From the NCBI GenBank assembly GCA_045600105.1, contig JAZRXG010000016.1, positions 1-35,999 on the forward strand: DNA of 35,999 nt, given 5' to 3'. Below the pieces are notes generated by a model. The model was given only the letters and a program-made list of their open reading frames with translations. It ran no database searches and was not told the DNA's origin. The translations under genes and the position numbers were made by a program. The DNA is from UBA1206 sp045600105 (GTDB taxonomy: Bacteria > Bacillota > Clostridia > Oscillospirales > CAG-382). Below are positions 16,168 to 24,267 of this stretch, piece after piece. Within the stretch, counting starts at the first letter, position 1. Every line of letters starts with the position of its first letter.

Positions 16168-17074
16168 ACTCATAGGCGTCGACATAGGCGGAACAAACGT
16201 CAAAATAGGCGTCGTGGATCAGAATTACAACGTCGTCGAGTACGTCAAATTCAAGACGAACAAGCGCGATATCAACGCGATGCTTTCCGATGTCTGCGGA
16301 GCGGTCAACACGCTCAAATCACGCTTTGACATCGAGTGCGTAGGCGTCGGTTCGCCCGGCAGGATATGCGACGGCAGAACGGTCATCGAGGCGGGAAACC
16401 TGCCGTATCACAACACGCCCGTCGCCGATATCATCGAAGAGAACACGGGCATCGGGACGTTTCTCGACAACGACGCGAACTGCGCGCTTTACGGCGAAAA
16501 ATTCGCGGGCAAAGGCAGGGAAGTCAACGACCTTATCCTGCTCACCATAGGTACGGGAGTCGGCGGCGGTATAATGATAGGCAAAAAATGCTACCGCGGA
16601 CACAACAACAGAGCGGGCGAACTCGGACATTTCATCATCGATATGAACGGCAGACCCTGCTCGTGCGGAAACCGCGGATGCCTCGAACAGTACGCGTCCG
16701 TCACGGCGTTCGTCGCGTCGGCAAGGAAAGCGGCGTCCGAAAACCCCGAAAGCATACTTATGAAGATGGCTGACGGCGACGTATCGAAGATCGGCGGCAG
16801 ACTTCCGTTCAAGGCGATGTACCGCGGCTGCGAGGTATCAAAAAAAGTCGTTGACGAATACATCCTCCATCTCGCGTACGGCATCAACAGTCTTTGCAAA
16901 ATATTCATGCCGGAAGCGTTCGTGCTCACCGGCGGCATAATCAACGAAGGCGAAATAATCACCGACCTTCTTGCGCCCCACCTGCTTCCCGAGGCAAAAT
17001 GCTTCGTTTCGCCGCTTTTCGGCAACGCGGGCCTCATCGGCGCGGCACTCATCAAAAAAGAAAAAAGCGAATAG
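16160..17074 (+). CDS. ROK-family sugar kinase
   Basis: This 304-residue ROK protein has the ATP-binding DIGGTNVKIGVV at the N-terminus, the GTGVGGGIMIG loop, and the ROK zinc motif CSCGNRGCLEQ (C167, C169, C174) preceded by a histidine in GELGHF. There is no N-terminal helix-turn-helix, so it is an enzyme rather than a ROK repressor. The likely substrate is GlcNAc, ManNAc or glucose; the overlap with nagA favours an N-acetylhexosamine, but this is inferred. The ATG at 16160 follows a very strong GGAGGTGA site (16147-16154) with 5-nt spacing, so the in-frame GTG inside that site is rejected. Confidence 0.9.
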   Translation: MSELIGVDIGGTNVKIGVVDQNYNVVEYVKFKTNKRDINAMLSDVCGAVNTLKSRFDIECVGVGSPGRICDGRTVIEAGNLPYHNTPVADIIEENTGIGTFLDNDANCALYGEKFAGKGREVNDLILLTIGTGVGGGIMIGKKCYRGHNNRAGELGHFIIDMNGRPCSCGNRGCLEQYASVTAFVASARKAASENPESILMKMADGDVSKIGGRLPFKAMYRGCEVSKKVVDEYILHLAYGINSLCKIFMPEAFVLTGGIINEGEIITDLLAPHLLPEAKCFVSPLFGNAGLIGAALIKKEKSE

Positions 17075-17085
17075 ACGATATAAAA

Positions 17086-17115
17086 TTTGAATGATATAAA
17101 TTTGAATGATATAAA
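17086..17115 (+). repeat. Tandem 15-bp duplication before the dockerin gene
   Basis: TTTGAATGATATAAA occurs twice with no gap (17086-17100, 17101-17115), directly before the GGAG ribosome binding site at 17116-17119. A related GATATAAAA lies at 17077-17085. It lengthens the leader between the ROK gene and the dockerin gene. Confidence 0.9.
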
Positions 17116-17128
17116 GGAGTAAAAGACA

Positions 17129-19030
17129 ATGAAAAAAACTTTATCCCTGCTTCTCGCGCTTCTGTTCGTCATGTCTTCGTGCTTCGTCGCGGCAAACGCC
17201 GCCGAGGAAACGTTCGACAACAACTACGTCGTCACCGTCGACGCGCTCAACACCAAGGTCACGAGCGGAAAAGTCGTAGTGGCGACAAACGACACAACGT
17301 CGCCCAAAAAGGTGATGACCGTCGAATACGGCCTCAACGCCGCCAACGTCCTGATATTCGGTGCCGACGGCCACATCCGCGAAGCGGGCGGTCAGCTCAT
17401 GCCCAACACCGACGGCGTTTACGGCAGCTGCCAGACCTTCATAACCGTTCCCGCGGGCGGCTTTGCCGTGCTGTTCAGCAGCACCTCCAACACCAACATA
17501 AGCAAACTCAACACCGTCAAGAGCTTCGCCATGGAAGGCGCGATGCTCTACAACGCCACCATGACCATCGACCGCGATATCTACGCGTCGTTCGACAAGA
17601 GCACGATGAAGCTGAAGGTGTGGTACAACAACGCTCCCGCCGTTTCCGCGTCAGCCGTCAGGTTCCTTTTCGTGGGCAACAGCACCACCTATTTCAACGG
17701 AACTCCCATCAAGTTCAGAGCGCTCTGCAGAGCCGCGGGACTCGACGTCAAGGTGGATTACTGCACCGAAGGCAGCGCTTATCTTTATGAATTTGCCGAT
17801 GAAAATCACGAAAGAGGCAAAAAATACCGCAGCAAACTCAAAAACAACAAATACGACTACGTCGTTTTCCAGGGCGCCGCTGCCGAAAACTTCGAGATGA
17901 GCAGCCCCGCGCTTGACATTCTCATTCCGCTCGCCGAAGCAAACGGTGCGAAACCCATACTTTATATGCGCTATTCGTCCGGAGATACGTTCGAAGAGAT
18001 GAGAGCCAACGCCGAAAAGCATTACAAGAACTACACCAAGCTTGCCGAAAGATACAACTGCCCCGCATCTCCGCTCGCGATAGCGTATATGTACGCGTAC
18101 CGCGATTATCCCGAAATAAACCTTTACGCCGAGGATTTCAGCCATCATTCCGCGGAAGGCAGCTACCTCATCGCCTGCTCGCTGATGTACACTATTTTCG
18201 GCGTGTCCCCCGTGGGCAACACCTATACCGCGTATCTTGATGAAGCGACAGTCGCAAAGCTGCAGAAATGCGCCGCTCTCGCCGAAGAGACCGAGTATAC
18301 TCCCGTGACCTACAACGCCGATACGTCGTACGTTGAAGACGGCAAAAAGTACCCCAACCTTGCCGAAGGCAAAGAATATACGGCAAGCGGCGATATTTAT
18401 TCGAGCGATAAATGGTACGATATCAAAGACGGAAAATGCGTCTATAAATTCACTAACGGCGAAGTGGCAATGGTTGGCGACGACACCCAGTGCGGCTGCT
18501 ACAAGGGTACAAAACAGTCCATCACGGTCGACCTCGGAAGCGTCTGCGAAGTCAAACGGGTGTGGAACGATATGTTCGGCAACTCCGGCTGGGGCATCCC
18601 CGATCCTAAAGACGCGTCGGTGAAGATATACCTTTCCGAAGACGGAACGAATTTCACTCTTGCCGGAACGAGCACGAGAGAAAAATACAACGGTGAAAGC
18701 AGCTGGAGACCCACCGAATTCGGACTTACTCTTGACGAGACCGTGAACGCGAGATACGTCAAATACGAATTTACCATTACCGGCAACTTCCTCTGGCTCA
18801 GCGAGCTTCGCGTATTCGGTCAAAAGCCCATTGAAAGAGGCGATATGGACGAAAACGGCAAAGTCAATTCCGCCGACGCCGTTTATCTGCTCCGCAGCAC
18901 CATGCGCCCGACCAAATACCCCATCAATCAGAGCGGCGACCTGAACGGCGACGGAAAATTCAACTCGGCTGACGCGGTCTATCTCCTCAGATATACCATG
19001 AGACCCGAGAAATATCCGCTCGCCGACTGA
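17129..19030 (+). CDS. Secreted SGNH/DUF4886-like protein with discoidin and dockerin domains
   Basis: A 633-residue exported protein with a signal peptide (hydrophobic residues about 4-20, probable cleavage after VAANA). After a beta-rich N-terminal region, residues about 180-395 resemble the SGNH/DUF4886 hydrolase fold: LFVGNSTTYFN (block I Ser region), YDYVVFQGAA and AEDFSHHSAEGSYL with the Asp-x2-His pair. A discoidin-like module with a NLAEGKEY start and an ARYVKYEF strand fills about 410-565. Residues 572-633 are a type I dockerin made of two calcium-binding repeats, DMDENGKVNSADAVYLLR and DLNGDGKFNSADAVYLLR. The enzyme could remove acyl groups from polysaccharides and attach to a cohesin partner; no cohesin is in the window. 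The second dockerin repeat ends 5 residues before the stop. Confidence 0.85.
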   Translation: MKKTLSLLLALLFVMSSCFVAANAAEETFDNNYVVTVDALNTKVTSGKVVVATNDTTSPKKVMTVEYGLNAANVLIFGADGHIREAGGQLMPNTDGVYGSCQTFITVPAGGFAVLFSSTSNTNISKLNTVKSFAMEGAMLYNATMTIDRDIYASFDKSTMKLKVWYNNAPAVSASAVRFLFVGNSTTYFNGTPIKFRALCRAAGLDVKVDYCTEGSAYLYEFADENHERGKKYRSKLKNNKYDYVVFQGAAAENFEMSSPALDILIPLAEANGAKPILYMRYSSGDTFEEMRANAEKHYKNYTKLAERYNCPASPLAIAYMYAYRDYPEINLYAEDFSHHSAEGSYLIACSLMYTIFGVSPVGNTYTAYLDEATVAKLQKCAALAEETEYTPVTYNADTSYVEDGKKYPNLAEGKEYTASGDIYSSDKWYDIKDGKCVYKFTNGEVAMVGDDTQCGCYKGTKQSITVDLGSVCEVKRVWNDMFGNSGWGIPDPKDASVKIYLSEDGTNFTLAGTSTREKYNGESSWRPTEFGLTLDETVNARYVKYEFTITGNFLWLSELRVFGQKPIERGDMDENGKVNSADAVYLLRSTMRPTKYPINQSGDLNGDGKFNSADAVYLLRYTMRPEKYPLAD

Positions 19031-19079
19031 AAAACCGAAGGCTTTTCAAGTTATAAACTAAAAACCAACAACCAACGAA

Positions 19080-19115
19080 AAAGGATTTCCGCGTTCATTC
19101 ACGCGGAAATCCTTT
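19080..19115. terminator. Bidirectional terminator between convergent genes
   Basis: A 15-bp perfect stem (19080-19094 with 19101-19115) and a 6-nt loop lie between the dockerin gene and galM, which converge here. The minus-strand side ends in a run of Ts (from AAAAA at 19078-19082), and the plus side ends CTTTCATATTT. It would stop transcription from both sides, best from galM. Confidence 0.8.
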
Positions 19116-19146
19116 CATATTTGGTTGAGGCTTAATGCTTAAAACT

Positions 19147-20139
19147 TCACTGTTCTTCTTCTGCCGTCGTGTTGCCGGGAGCGAACGAGAATATCGTTTT
19201 TCCTCTGAACGGCTTGTCGGGCGTGAATACGCACGAAGGGAAGTTCGTTTTGTTCGGCGAATCGGGGTAATACTGTGTTTCGAGGCAGAAGCCTTCACGC
19301 TTTTCAAACGGCTCGTGCAGGAAGTTGCCGGTGTAGAACTGGAAACCGGGCATCGTGGTGGACACGGTGAGAGTCACGCCGTTTTCGGGCATATATATCG
19401 CAGCCGCCTTGCGGAGTCCTTCGCCGTTGATGACGAAATTGTGGTCGAAACCTCCGGCTTTGTTGAGCTGTACCGAGTTCGCGTATATCTCGCTTCCGAT
19501 GGTCTTGGGAACGGTGAAATCAAACGGAGTGCCTTTTACGGGAGAAATCTCGCCGGTGGGGATCATATTCTCGCCGAGCGGCGTGTAGTGATCGGCGTTG
19601 AAGACCGCCACGCAGTCGTCTATGCTGCCGTTGTGGGCAAAATAGGTGTGGCTCGTGAGATTGATGACGGTGGGGGAATCTGTCTTTGCCTGATACTGTA
19701 TCATGAGCGACGAGCCGATGACCGAATATTTTATCTTTACTTCAACGCTTCCCTGGAACATATCGCTGTCGTCGGTCAGCGTGAGAAGCGCGGTCGAATG
19801 CGAACACTCGACGTCGAAATATCTCGAACTGTAGCCTTCGTTTCCGCCGTGCAGACAGTTGCCGTTGTCGTTGTCGAAAAGACGGTATTTCTTGTTTTCG
19901 AGAGTGAAGGCGGCGCCCGAAATGCGGTTGGCGTATCTGCCCGCTATCGCGCCGATATACATATCGTCGTTTTCATAGCCGTCGTCATCAAAATGCTTCA
20001 CGTCGTTCGCGTCGTATATCGCGGGGTACTGAAGCACGAGATTGTAAGGCGAATAGACCGAGTTTATCTCGAGTATCCTGCCTCCGAGGTCGGTGAATCT
20101 GACCTCAAGATATTCGTCCGAAATGGAATAAACTTTCAT
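19147..20139 (-). CDS. galM: Aldose 1-epimerase (galactose mutarotase)
   Basis: A 330-residue mutarotase with GRYANRI, LHGG, the catalytic His in NLTSHTYFAHNG and the catalytic Glu in LETQYYPDSPN. It interconverts alpha and beta anomers of galactose or glucose in the cytoplasm. The ATG at 20139 has a GGAGG site eight bases upstream and overlaps the nth stop codon (ATGA), so an upstream in-frame extension into nth, rich in Arg/Lys, is rejected. It is the last gene of the DUF4364-nth-galM minus-strand operon, and the terminator hairpin at 19080-19115 follows it. Confidence 0.93.
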   Translation of the reverse strand: MKVYSISDEYLEVRFTDLGGRILEINSVYSPYNLVLQYPAIYDANDVKHFDDDGYENDDMYIGAIAGRYANRISGAAFTLENKKYRLFDNDNGNCLHGGNEGYSSRYFDVECSHSTALLTLTDDSDMFQGSVEVKIKYSVIGSSLMIQYQAKTDSPTVINLTSHTYFAHNGSIDDCVAVFNADHYTPLGENMIPTGEISPVKGTPFDFTVPKTIGSEIYANSVQLNKAGGFDHNFVINGEGLRKAAAIYMPENGVTLTVSTTMPGFQFYTGNFLHEPFEKREGFCLETQYYPDSPNKTNFPSCVFTPDKPFRGKTIFSFAPGNTTAEEEQ

Positions 20140-20783
20140 ATTTTTCCTCCGTTTTGTTTTTCTTCTCCGCCGCATAGCCCTTTTGCCTTCATAAAGCAGG
20201 TGCCGCACTTTGGATTTCTCGCCGAGCAGACCTCACGTCCGAAATGGACGAGCCGGTGGCTGAACCCCGACTGCAGCTCCTTTGGAACGAGCGGATCGAG
20301 CGTGCGTTCCACGACGTACGGATCGGTGGACGCGACGAATCCGAGACGGTTCGTTATGCGTATGAGATGCGTGTCCGCGACGATGCCCCCGAGCCCGAAA
20401 ACGTCGCCGCGTATCAGGTTCGCGACTTTTCTGCCGACGCCTCCGAGGGTCAGCAGGTCTTCCATGGCGGAAGGGATGACGCCGTCGTATTTTTCAACGA
20501 GAGTGCGGCAGCAGGCACGTATCGAACGCGCTTTTGAATTGTAAAGTCCTACCGAGCGGATGTATTCCTCAAGCTCTCCGTCCTTCGAGCCGGCGATGGA
20601 CTTCGCGTCGGGGAAGCGCTCGAAAAGCGGTCCGGACACCATATTGACACGTTTGTCTGTGCATTGCGCCGAAAGGATCGCCATTATCAGCAGTCTGAAC
20701 GGGTCGCTGCCCGATTCGAGCCCGCATTCGAGCTCGGGATATTCGGCGTAAAGCGCGTCTATCACGCCTTTGATATCACTCAT
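20136..20783 (-). CDS. nth: Endonuclease III
   Basis: A 215-residue base-excision repair glycosylase/AP lyase that removes oxidised pyrimidines. It has the helix-hairpin-helix LLTLGGVGRKVANLI with the catalytic Lys, the catalytic Asp in VADTHLIRI and a C-terminal four-cysteine cluster for 4Fe-4S. The last cysteine spacing (C-x6-C-x2-C-x7-C) is two residues longer than the common x5, a small variation. The gene overlaps the preceding DUF4364 gene by 8 bp and the following galM by 4 bp. Confidence 0.95.
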   Translation of the reverse strand: MSDIKGVIDALYAEYPELECGLESGSDPFRLLIMAILSAQCTDKRVNMVSGPLFERFPDAKSIAGSKDGELEEYIRSVGLYNSKARSIRACCRTLVEKYDGVIPSAMEDLLTLGGVGRKVANLIRGDVFGLGGIVADTHLIRITNRLGFVASTDPYVVERTLDPLVPKELQSGFSHRLVHFGREVCSARNPKCGTCFMKAKGLCGGEEKQNGGKI

Positions 20784-21315
20784 CGAAAATATAGTTCACG
20801 TCGCCCGAAAGCAGCGCGAGCACTCCTTTGTAGATATATTCCGCGTGCTCGTCGTAATTGCCCTTGAGGGTATCGGCGTAATACTTTTCCGTCAAGAACA
20901 CGTTCAGGTCGAGCAGCTTTCGATTCGTGTCCTGAATGGTACAGTTGAGCGTATATCCGCCGTCCGTTTCGGTTATCGACGACGACACGCTCGTGCCGTT
21001 TTTGTAGAGCGCGAGAAGACGCAGAGCGGAGCGGAGCGCTTTTTCGCGGACGGTGGTGAAAAGACGCATTTCCACGTTGCCCACGGCTTCTTCACCGAGC
21101 TTGGAAATGACGTATTTGTTGCTTTTGTCGTCGGGGATCTCCTCGATCTGACCGCTTTCGACAAGCTCGCCGAAGCAGATCGAGAAATCGAATCCGTTGA
21201 CAAAGTCGTCCTGTACCACTATGTCGTTGATATAAGTGTACTCGAGCGGCTCTTTTATATTTTTAAGTAAAAACAGAATAAAAACCTTTATGTCAAGTTT
21301 TTCGGTCAGCTGCAA
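20776..21315 (-). CDS. DUF4364 family protein
   Basis: A 179-residue protein matching the DUF4364 pattern of Firmicutes: an N-terminal winged-helix-like segment (LDIKVFILFLLKNIKEPLEY), F-x-Y/F-x2-C-F-G-E-L, YVISKLGEEAV and a C-terminal VFLTEKYYAD. The family is thought to contain DNA-binding regulators but has no proven role. The start is TTG at 21313-21315, supported by a GGAGGT site six bases upstream on the minus strand; no better ATG exists nearby. It is the first gene of an operon with nth and galM and diverges from the Rnf-like operon. Confidence 0.85.
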   Translation of the reverse strand: MQLTEKLDIKVFILFLLKNIKEPLEYTYINDIVVQDDFVNGFDFSICFGELVESGQIEEIPDDKSNKYVISKLGEEAVGNVEMRLFTTVREKALRSALRLLALYKNGTSVSSSITETDGGYTLNCTIQDTNRKLLDLNVFLTEKYYADTLKGNYDEHAEYIYKGVLALLSGDVNYIFDE

Positions 21316-21352
21316 ATCAATACCTCCGATACACGCAAAATTTCACATCTAT

Positions 21353-21381
21353 ATAATAATACATAAATGTTAAAAAAACAA
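21353..21381 (-). promoter_or_regulatory. Candidate promoter of the DUF4364-nth-galM operon
   Basis: On the minus strand TTGTTT (21376-21381), a 17-bp spacer and TATTAT (21353-21358). Both boxes are imperfect but spacing is ideal and the region is very AT-rich. It is back-to-back with the rnfC promoter. Confidence 0.55.
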
Positions 21382-21395
21382 GTATAATTTTAATA

Positions 21396-21424
21396 TTGCT
21401 TTTTTTTAATGCTTAGTATATAAT
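21396..21424 (+). promoter_or_regulatory. Sigma-A promoter of the Rnf-like operon
   Basis: TTGCTT (21396-21401), a 17-bp spacer and a perfect TATAAT (21419-21424). Transcription would start near 21431, leaving a very short leader before the AAAGGAG site at 21434-21440, which is unusually close. Confidence 0.65.
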
Positions 21425-21448
21425 GATACGTTGAAAGGAGTATGTCGT

Positions 21449-23281
21449 ATGGCTCTGAATTTTCACGGCGGTTACCGTCTCGAAGAATATAAAAACACCA
21501 AAAATCTGCCTTTTACCAACTACGACCGCGCCGAAAGCGTATTCATATATCTCGAAAACGGCGAGAAGCCGTGTGTCTCCGTCGGTGACACCGTGCTCAG
21601 ATATGAAAAGATCGCTTCCAACGGCGACGGATTCGTTACGGCTTCGTCCGTTTCGGGCTCCGTCGTCGAGGCAAACGAAAGACGCATCGTCATAAAGAAC
21701 GATATGCGTCATCTTTCCGCGCCGTCCGACGAAAAAAGGCCGAAGAGCATCAGTGAGATCGACCTGAACGCTCTCACGGCATATTCCAAAAAGTACGGCG
21801 TCCGCGGCTCTTTCTCGGGCATCCCCGTATATAAAAAATTCGCTGCGTCGTACGGCAAAGCCGAAAGAATAATCATCAACTGCATCGAATGCGACCCGTC
21901 GTCGGGTCACGTCCGCGCCCTTATAAAAGAAAACGCAAAAGAACTCGTGAACGGCATCAAGCTGATAATGCACGGAATGGGCATCAGAAAATGTGTCGTC
22001 GCCGTCGTAAAAAAAGACAGCGAAAGCATCGATCGCATCAAGGATCAGCTTGCCGACAGAAACGGATTCGTATTTGCCGAAGTCAACCCCAAATATCCGT
22101 GCGGCAGCAAGCATCTGCTGCTCAACGCGATATACAAGTCCGAATTCCCGCGTGACTCCGAACCGTGGGATAACGGCTATCCGCTCCTTTCGGCGGAAAC
22201 CGTGATAAACCTTTACAAATCTTTCTGCGACGGGCTCCCCGTCGTTGCAAAAGCGGTCTCCGTATCGGGCGGATGCGTTGAAACTCCCATGAATTTCCGC
22301 GTTCCCATCGGAACGCCCATATCGTATCTGCTCGAGGAAACGGGGATATCCGCCAAAGGAAACGCGGCATACGTCGTGGGCGGAACGCTGAACGGCTATC
22401 AGGTCAACGGCGGCGCTCCCGTTCTCGCTTCCACGAACACCGTCATCGCCATAAAGGAAAAGAATTACCGCATCGGCGACTGCATCAAGTGCGCGAGATG
22501 TACCATGATGTGCCCGATGCACCTTGCGCCTTTCAAATTCCACGAAAATTTCGATCTCGGCAAATATGAGGAAAACGAAAAGATCGGCATTTTCAACTGC
22601 ATAGAATGCGGTATCTGCTCGTTCGTCTGCCTCGGAAAGGTCGACCTTCTCGGTGAGATAAGACGCGAAAAAGCGCTGTCTTCCGGCAAGGAAAGCGTCT
22701 ACGCCGATTTCGCCGCGGCACCTTCTGCCGATGAAACGGAAGACGAAGCCGAAGACGTGACCGAAGAGATCGAAGAAACCGTTCCCGTTATCGAGGAAAA
22801 CGCAGCCGAAGAAACGGATGAAGCCGAAGAGGCAGAAGAAACAGAAGAAATCGTTGAAACGGCTGAAGCGGAAGAGACCGCGGAAACGGCTGAAGGACCG
22901 GCTGACGAGTCTGCAGAAGAACCAACAGAAGAAGAAAACGAAGAAGAAAACGAAGGACTGTCCGAAAATACGGCTGAAGAAGCGGAAGTGGTGACCGAAG
23001 AGGCTCCCCGACCCGAAGAAGTTCCCGAGGAACCGGAAGACGCCGAAGAGGAATCAGAAGCGGAGCCCGAAGAAGGATCAGAGGAAGCTCCCGAAACCGC
23101 AGAGGAAGCTCCCGTGACGGTCGATGAAGAGAAAAACGAAGAGTCCGTAAAGGACGAAGAAAACAAGCCGCTTATCGAAAGCGGACATTTTACCGAAGAC
23201 GACGGAAGAAAAGCGGACGTCATCCATCGCGCTTCCGAAGAAGTCACCGAATACAGATTTGATATAGGGGAGGACGAATAA
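21449..23281 (+). CDS. Divergent RnfC-like protein with long acidic tail
   Basis: Residues 1-430 of this 610-residue protein follow the RnfC plan: an N-terminal HGGYRLEEYK segment like the usual HGGihpp..K, a barrel-sandwich region, an NCIECDPSSGHVR segment related to the RnfC NGAECEPY motif, and two 4Fe-4S motifs, C345-x2-C348-x2-C351-x3-C355 and C384-x2-C387-x2-C390-x3-C394. The glycine-rich GGAGFPT flavin/NADH loop of standard RnfC is replaced by GSFSGIPVYKKF, so nucleotide binding may differ. From about residue 430 to 575 a Glu-rich, Ala/Thr-interspersed tail follows, about 150 residues longer than a minimal RnfC. The ATG at 21449 has AAAGGAG at 8-nt spacing; an in-frame TTG at 21431 is less likely. 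It overlaps the RnfD-like gene by 1 bp. Confidence 0.85.
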   Translation: MALNFHGGYRLEEYKNTKNLPFTNYDRAESVFIYLENGEKPCVSVGDTVLRYEKIASNGDGFVTASSVSGSVVEANERRIVIKNDMRHLSAPSDEKRPKSISEIDLNALTAYSKKYGVRGSFSGIPVYKKFAASYGKAERIIINCIECDPSSGHVRALIKENAKELVNGIKLIMHGMGIRKCVVAVVKKDSESIDRIKDQLADRNGFVFAEVNPKYPCGSKHLLLNAIYKSEFPRDSEPWDNGYPLLSAETVINLYKSFCDGLPVVAKAVSVSGGCVETPMNFRVPIGTPISYLLEETGISAKGNAAYVVGGTLNGYQVNGGAPVLASTNTVIAIKEKNYRIGDCIKCARCTMMCPMHLAPFKFHENFDLGKYEENEKIGIFNCIECGICSFVCLGKVDLLGEIRREKALSSGKESVYADFAAAPSADETEDEAEDVTEEIEETVPVIEENAAEETDEAEEAEETEEIVETAEAEETAETAEGPADESAEEPTEEENEEENEGLSENTAEEAEVVTEEAPRPEEVPEEPEDAEEESEAEPEEGSEEAPETAEEAPVTVDEEKNEESVKDEENKPLIESGHFTEDDGRKADVIHRASEEVTEYRFDIGEDE

Positions 23282-24267
23282 TGAAAAATGTTATGCGTGC
23301 CCCGTTCATAAGACACCACGACTCGGTCCACACCGTGGTGGTCGACGTTGCGATAGCGTCTCTGCCCGCGATATTGTGGAGCGTATACGTGTACGGGTTC
23401 AGATGCGTCACCATATACTGCGTGTCCATCCTCACGGCAATGCTCTGCGAGCTCGTTTTCACGCGGCTGCTGTTCCGCTCGTCGCGCACTTTTGACGTTT
23501 CGTGCGTCATCACCGGCATCGTCGTCGCCTTTGCGCTGCCTGCCGCCGTTCCGCTCTGGCTGCCTGCCTTCGCGTCGTTCGCGGGCATCGTCATCGCCAA
23601 AGGACTTTTCGGCGGAGCGGGCAAAAACCTGTTCAATCCGGCTGCCTCCGGTATCTGCCTGTCGTATATACTGTTTGCCGAAAAAATGACGGTCTTCACC
23701 AAACCGTTCGAATATCTCTCTCCGCTTTCTCTCGAGATCCCCGCTTCGAGGCTCAATGAGATACGCGTGTCGACCGCTCTTGACAACCTGCGTCAGGGCA
23801 TCGCGTCGCCGGGGACCATCATGGATGAATTCTACGGGCTTGCCCCCGGGACGATCGGGGAAGTGTCGGCGCTTCTGCTGCTCCTCGGACTCATCTTTCT
23901 GCTTTTCAGACGTACGGTGCATTTCAATTCCGCGTTCACCTACGTCATCACGGTCATGGCTCTCTCGCTTCTTGTTTCCTATGCCGACTGTGAGCCGACT
24001 CAGTTCGTCGAAATAGAACTGTTCGCCGGAAACACCATGCTGATACTTCTTTATATGCTCAACGACTATACCACAACTCCCACGACGAGCCTCGGAAGAA
24101 TAGCGTTCGCTTTCCTGCTTGCGGGAGGCGTCGTGGTATTCCGCCGCTTCGGCGACCCCAACTATGCCGAATTCTTCGCCGTTCTCGCGGTGAACGTGTT
24201 CACCCCGTTCATTGAAAGATACACCTATCCCAAGGTTTTCGGCTCAAAGATAAGGAGGAGCGTATGA
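23281..24267 (+). CDS. Divergent RnfD/NqrB-like membrane protein
   Basis: A 328-residue multi-pass membrane protein of the RnfD/NqrB family: RAPFIRHHDSV at the N-terminus, KGLFGGAGKNLFNPAASG, PGTIGEVSALLLLLG, and a membrane segment ending MLILLYMLNDYTTTPTT like the family's FFMATDPVTSP. In standard RnfD an SGAT motif carries the covalently bound FMN; here the aligned segment is S164-T-A-L, so the attachment Thr appears to be lost. The start codon overlaps the rnfC stop and is preceded by GGGGAGGA. With its partner it could pass electrons between a soluble donor and the membrane, but the other Rnf subunits (G, E, A, B) are absent from the operon. Confidence 0.85.
   Translation: MKNVMRAPFIRHHDSVHTVVVDVAIASLPAILWSVYVYGFRCVTIYCVSILTAMLCELVFTRLLFRSSRTFDVSCVITGIVVAFALPAAVPLWLPAFASFAGIVIAKGLFGGAGKNLFNPAASGICLSYILFAEKMTVFTKPFEYLSPLSLEIPASRLNEIRVSTALDNLRQGIASPGTIMDEFYGLAPGTIGEVSALLLLLGLIFLLFRRTVHFNSAFTYVITVMALSLLVSYADCEPTQFVEIELFAGNTMLILLYMLNDYTTTPTTSLGRIAFAFLLAGGVVVFRRFGDPNYAEFFAVLAVNVFTPFIERYTYPKVFGSKIRRSV

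Noticed and set aside
21316..21448. A riboswitch in the divergent DUF4364/rnfC gap
   Set aside because: The gap is AT-rich with two promoters and no conserved aptamer-like structure; leaders are too short.
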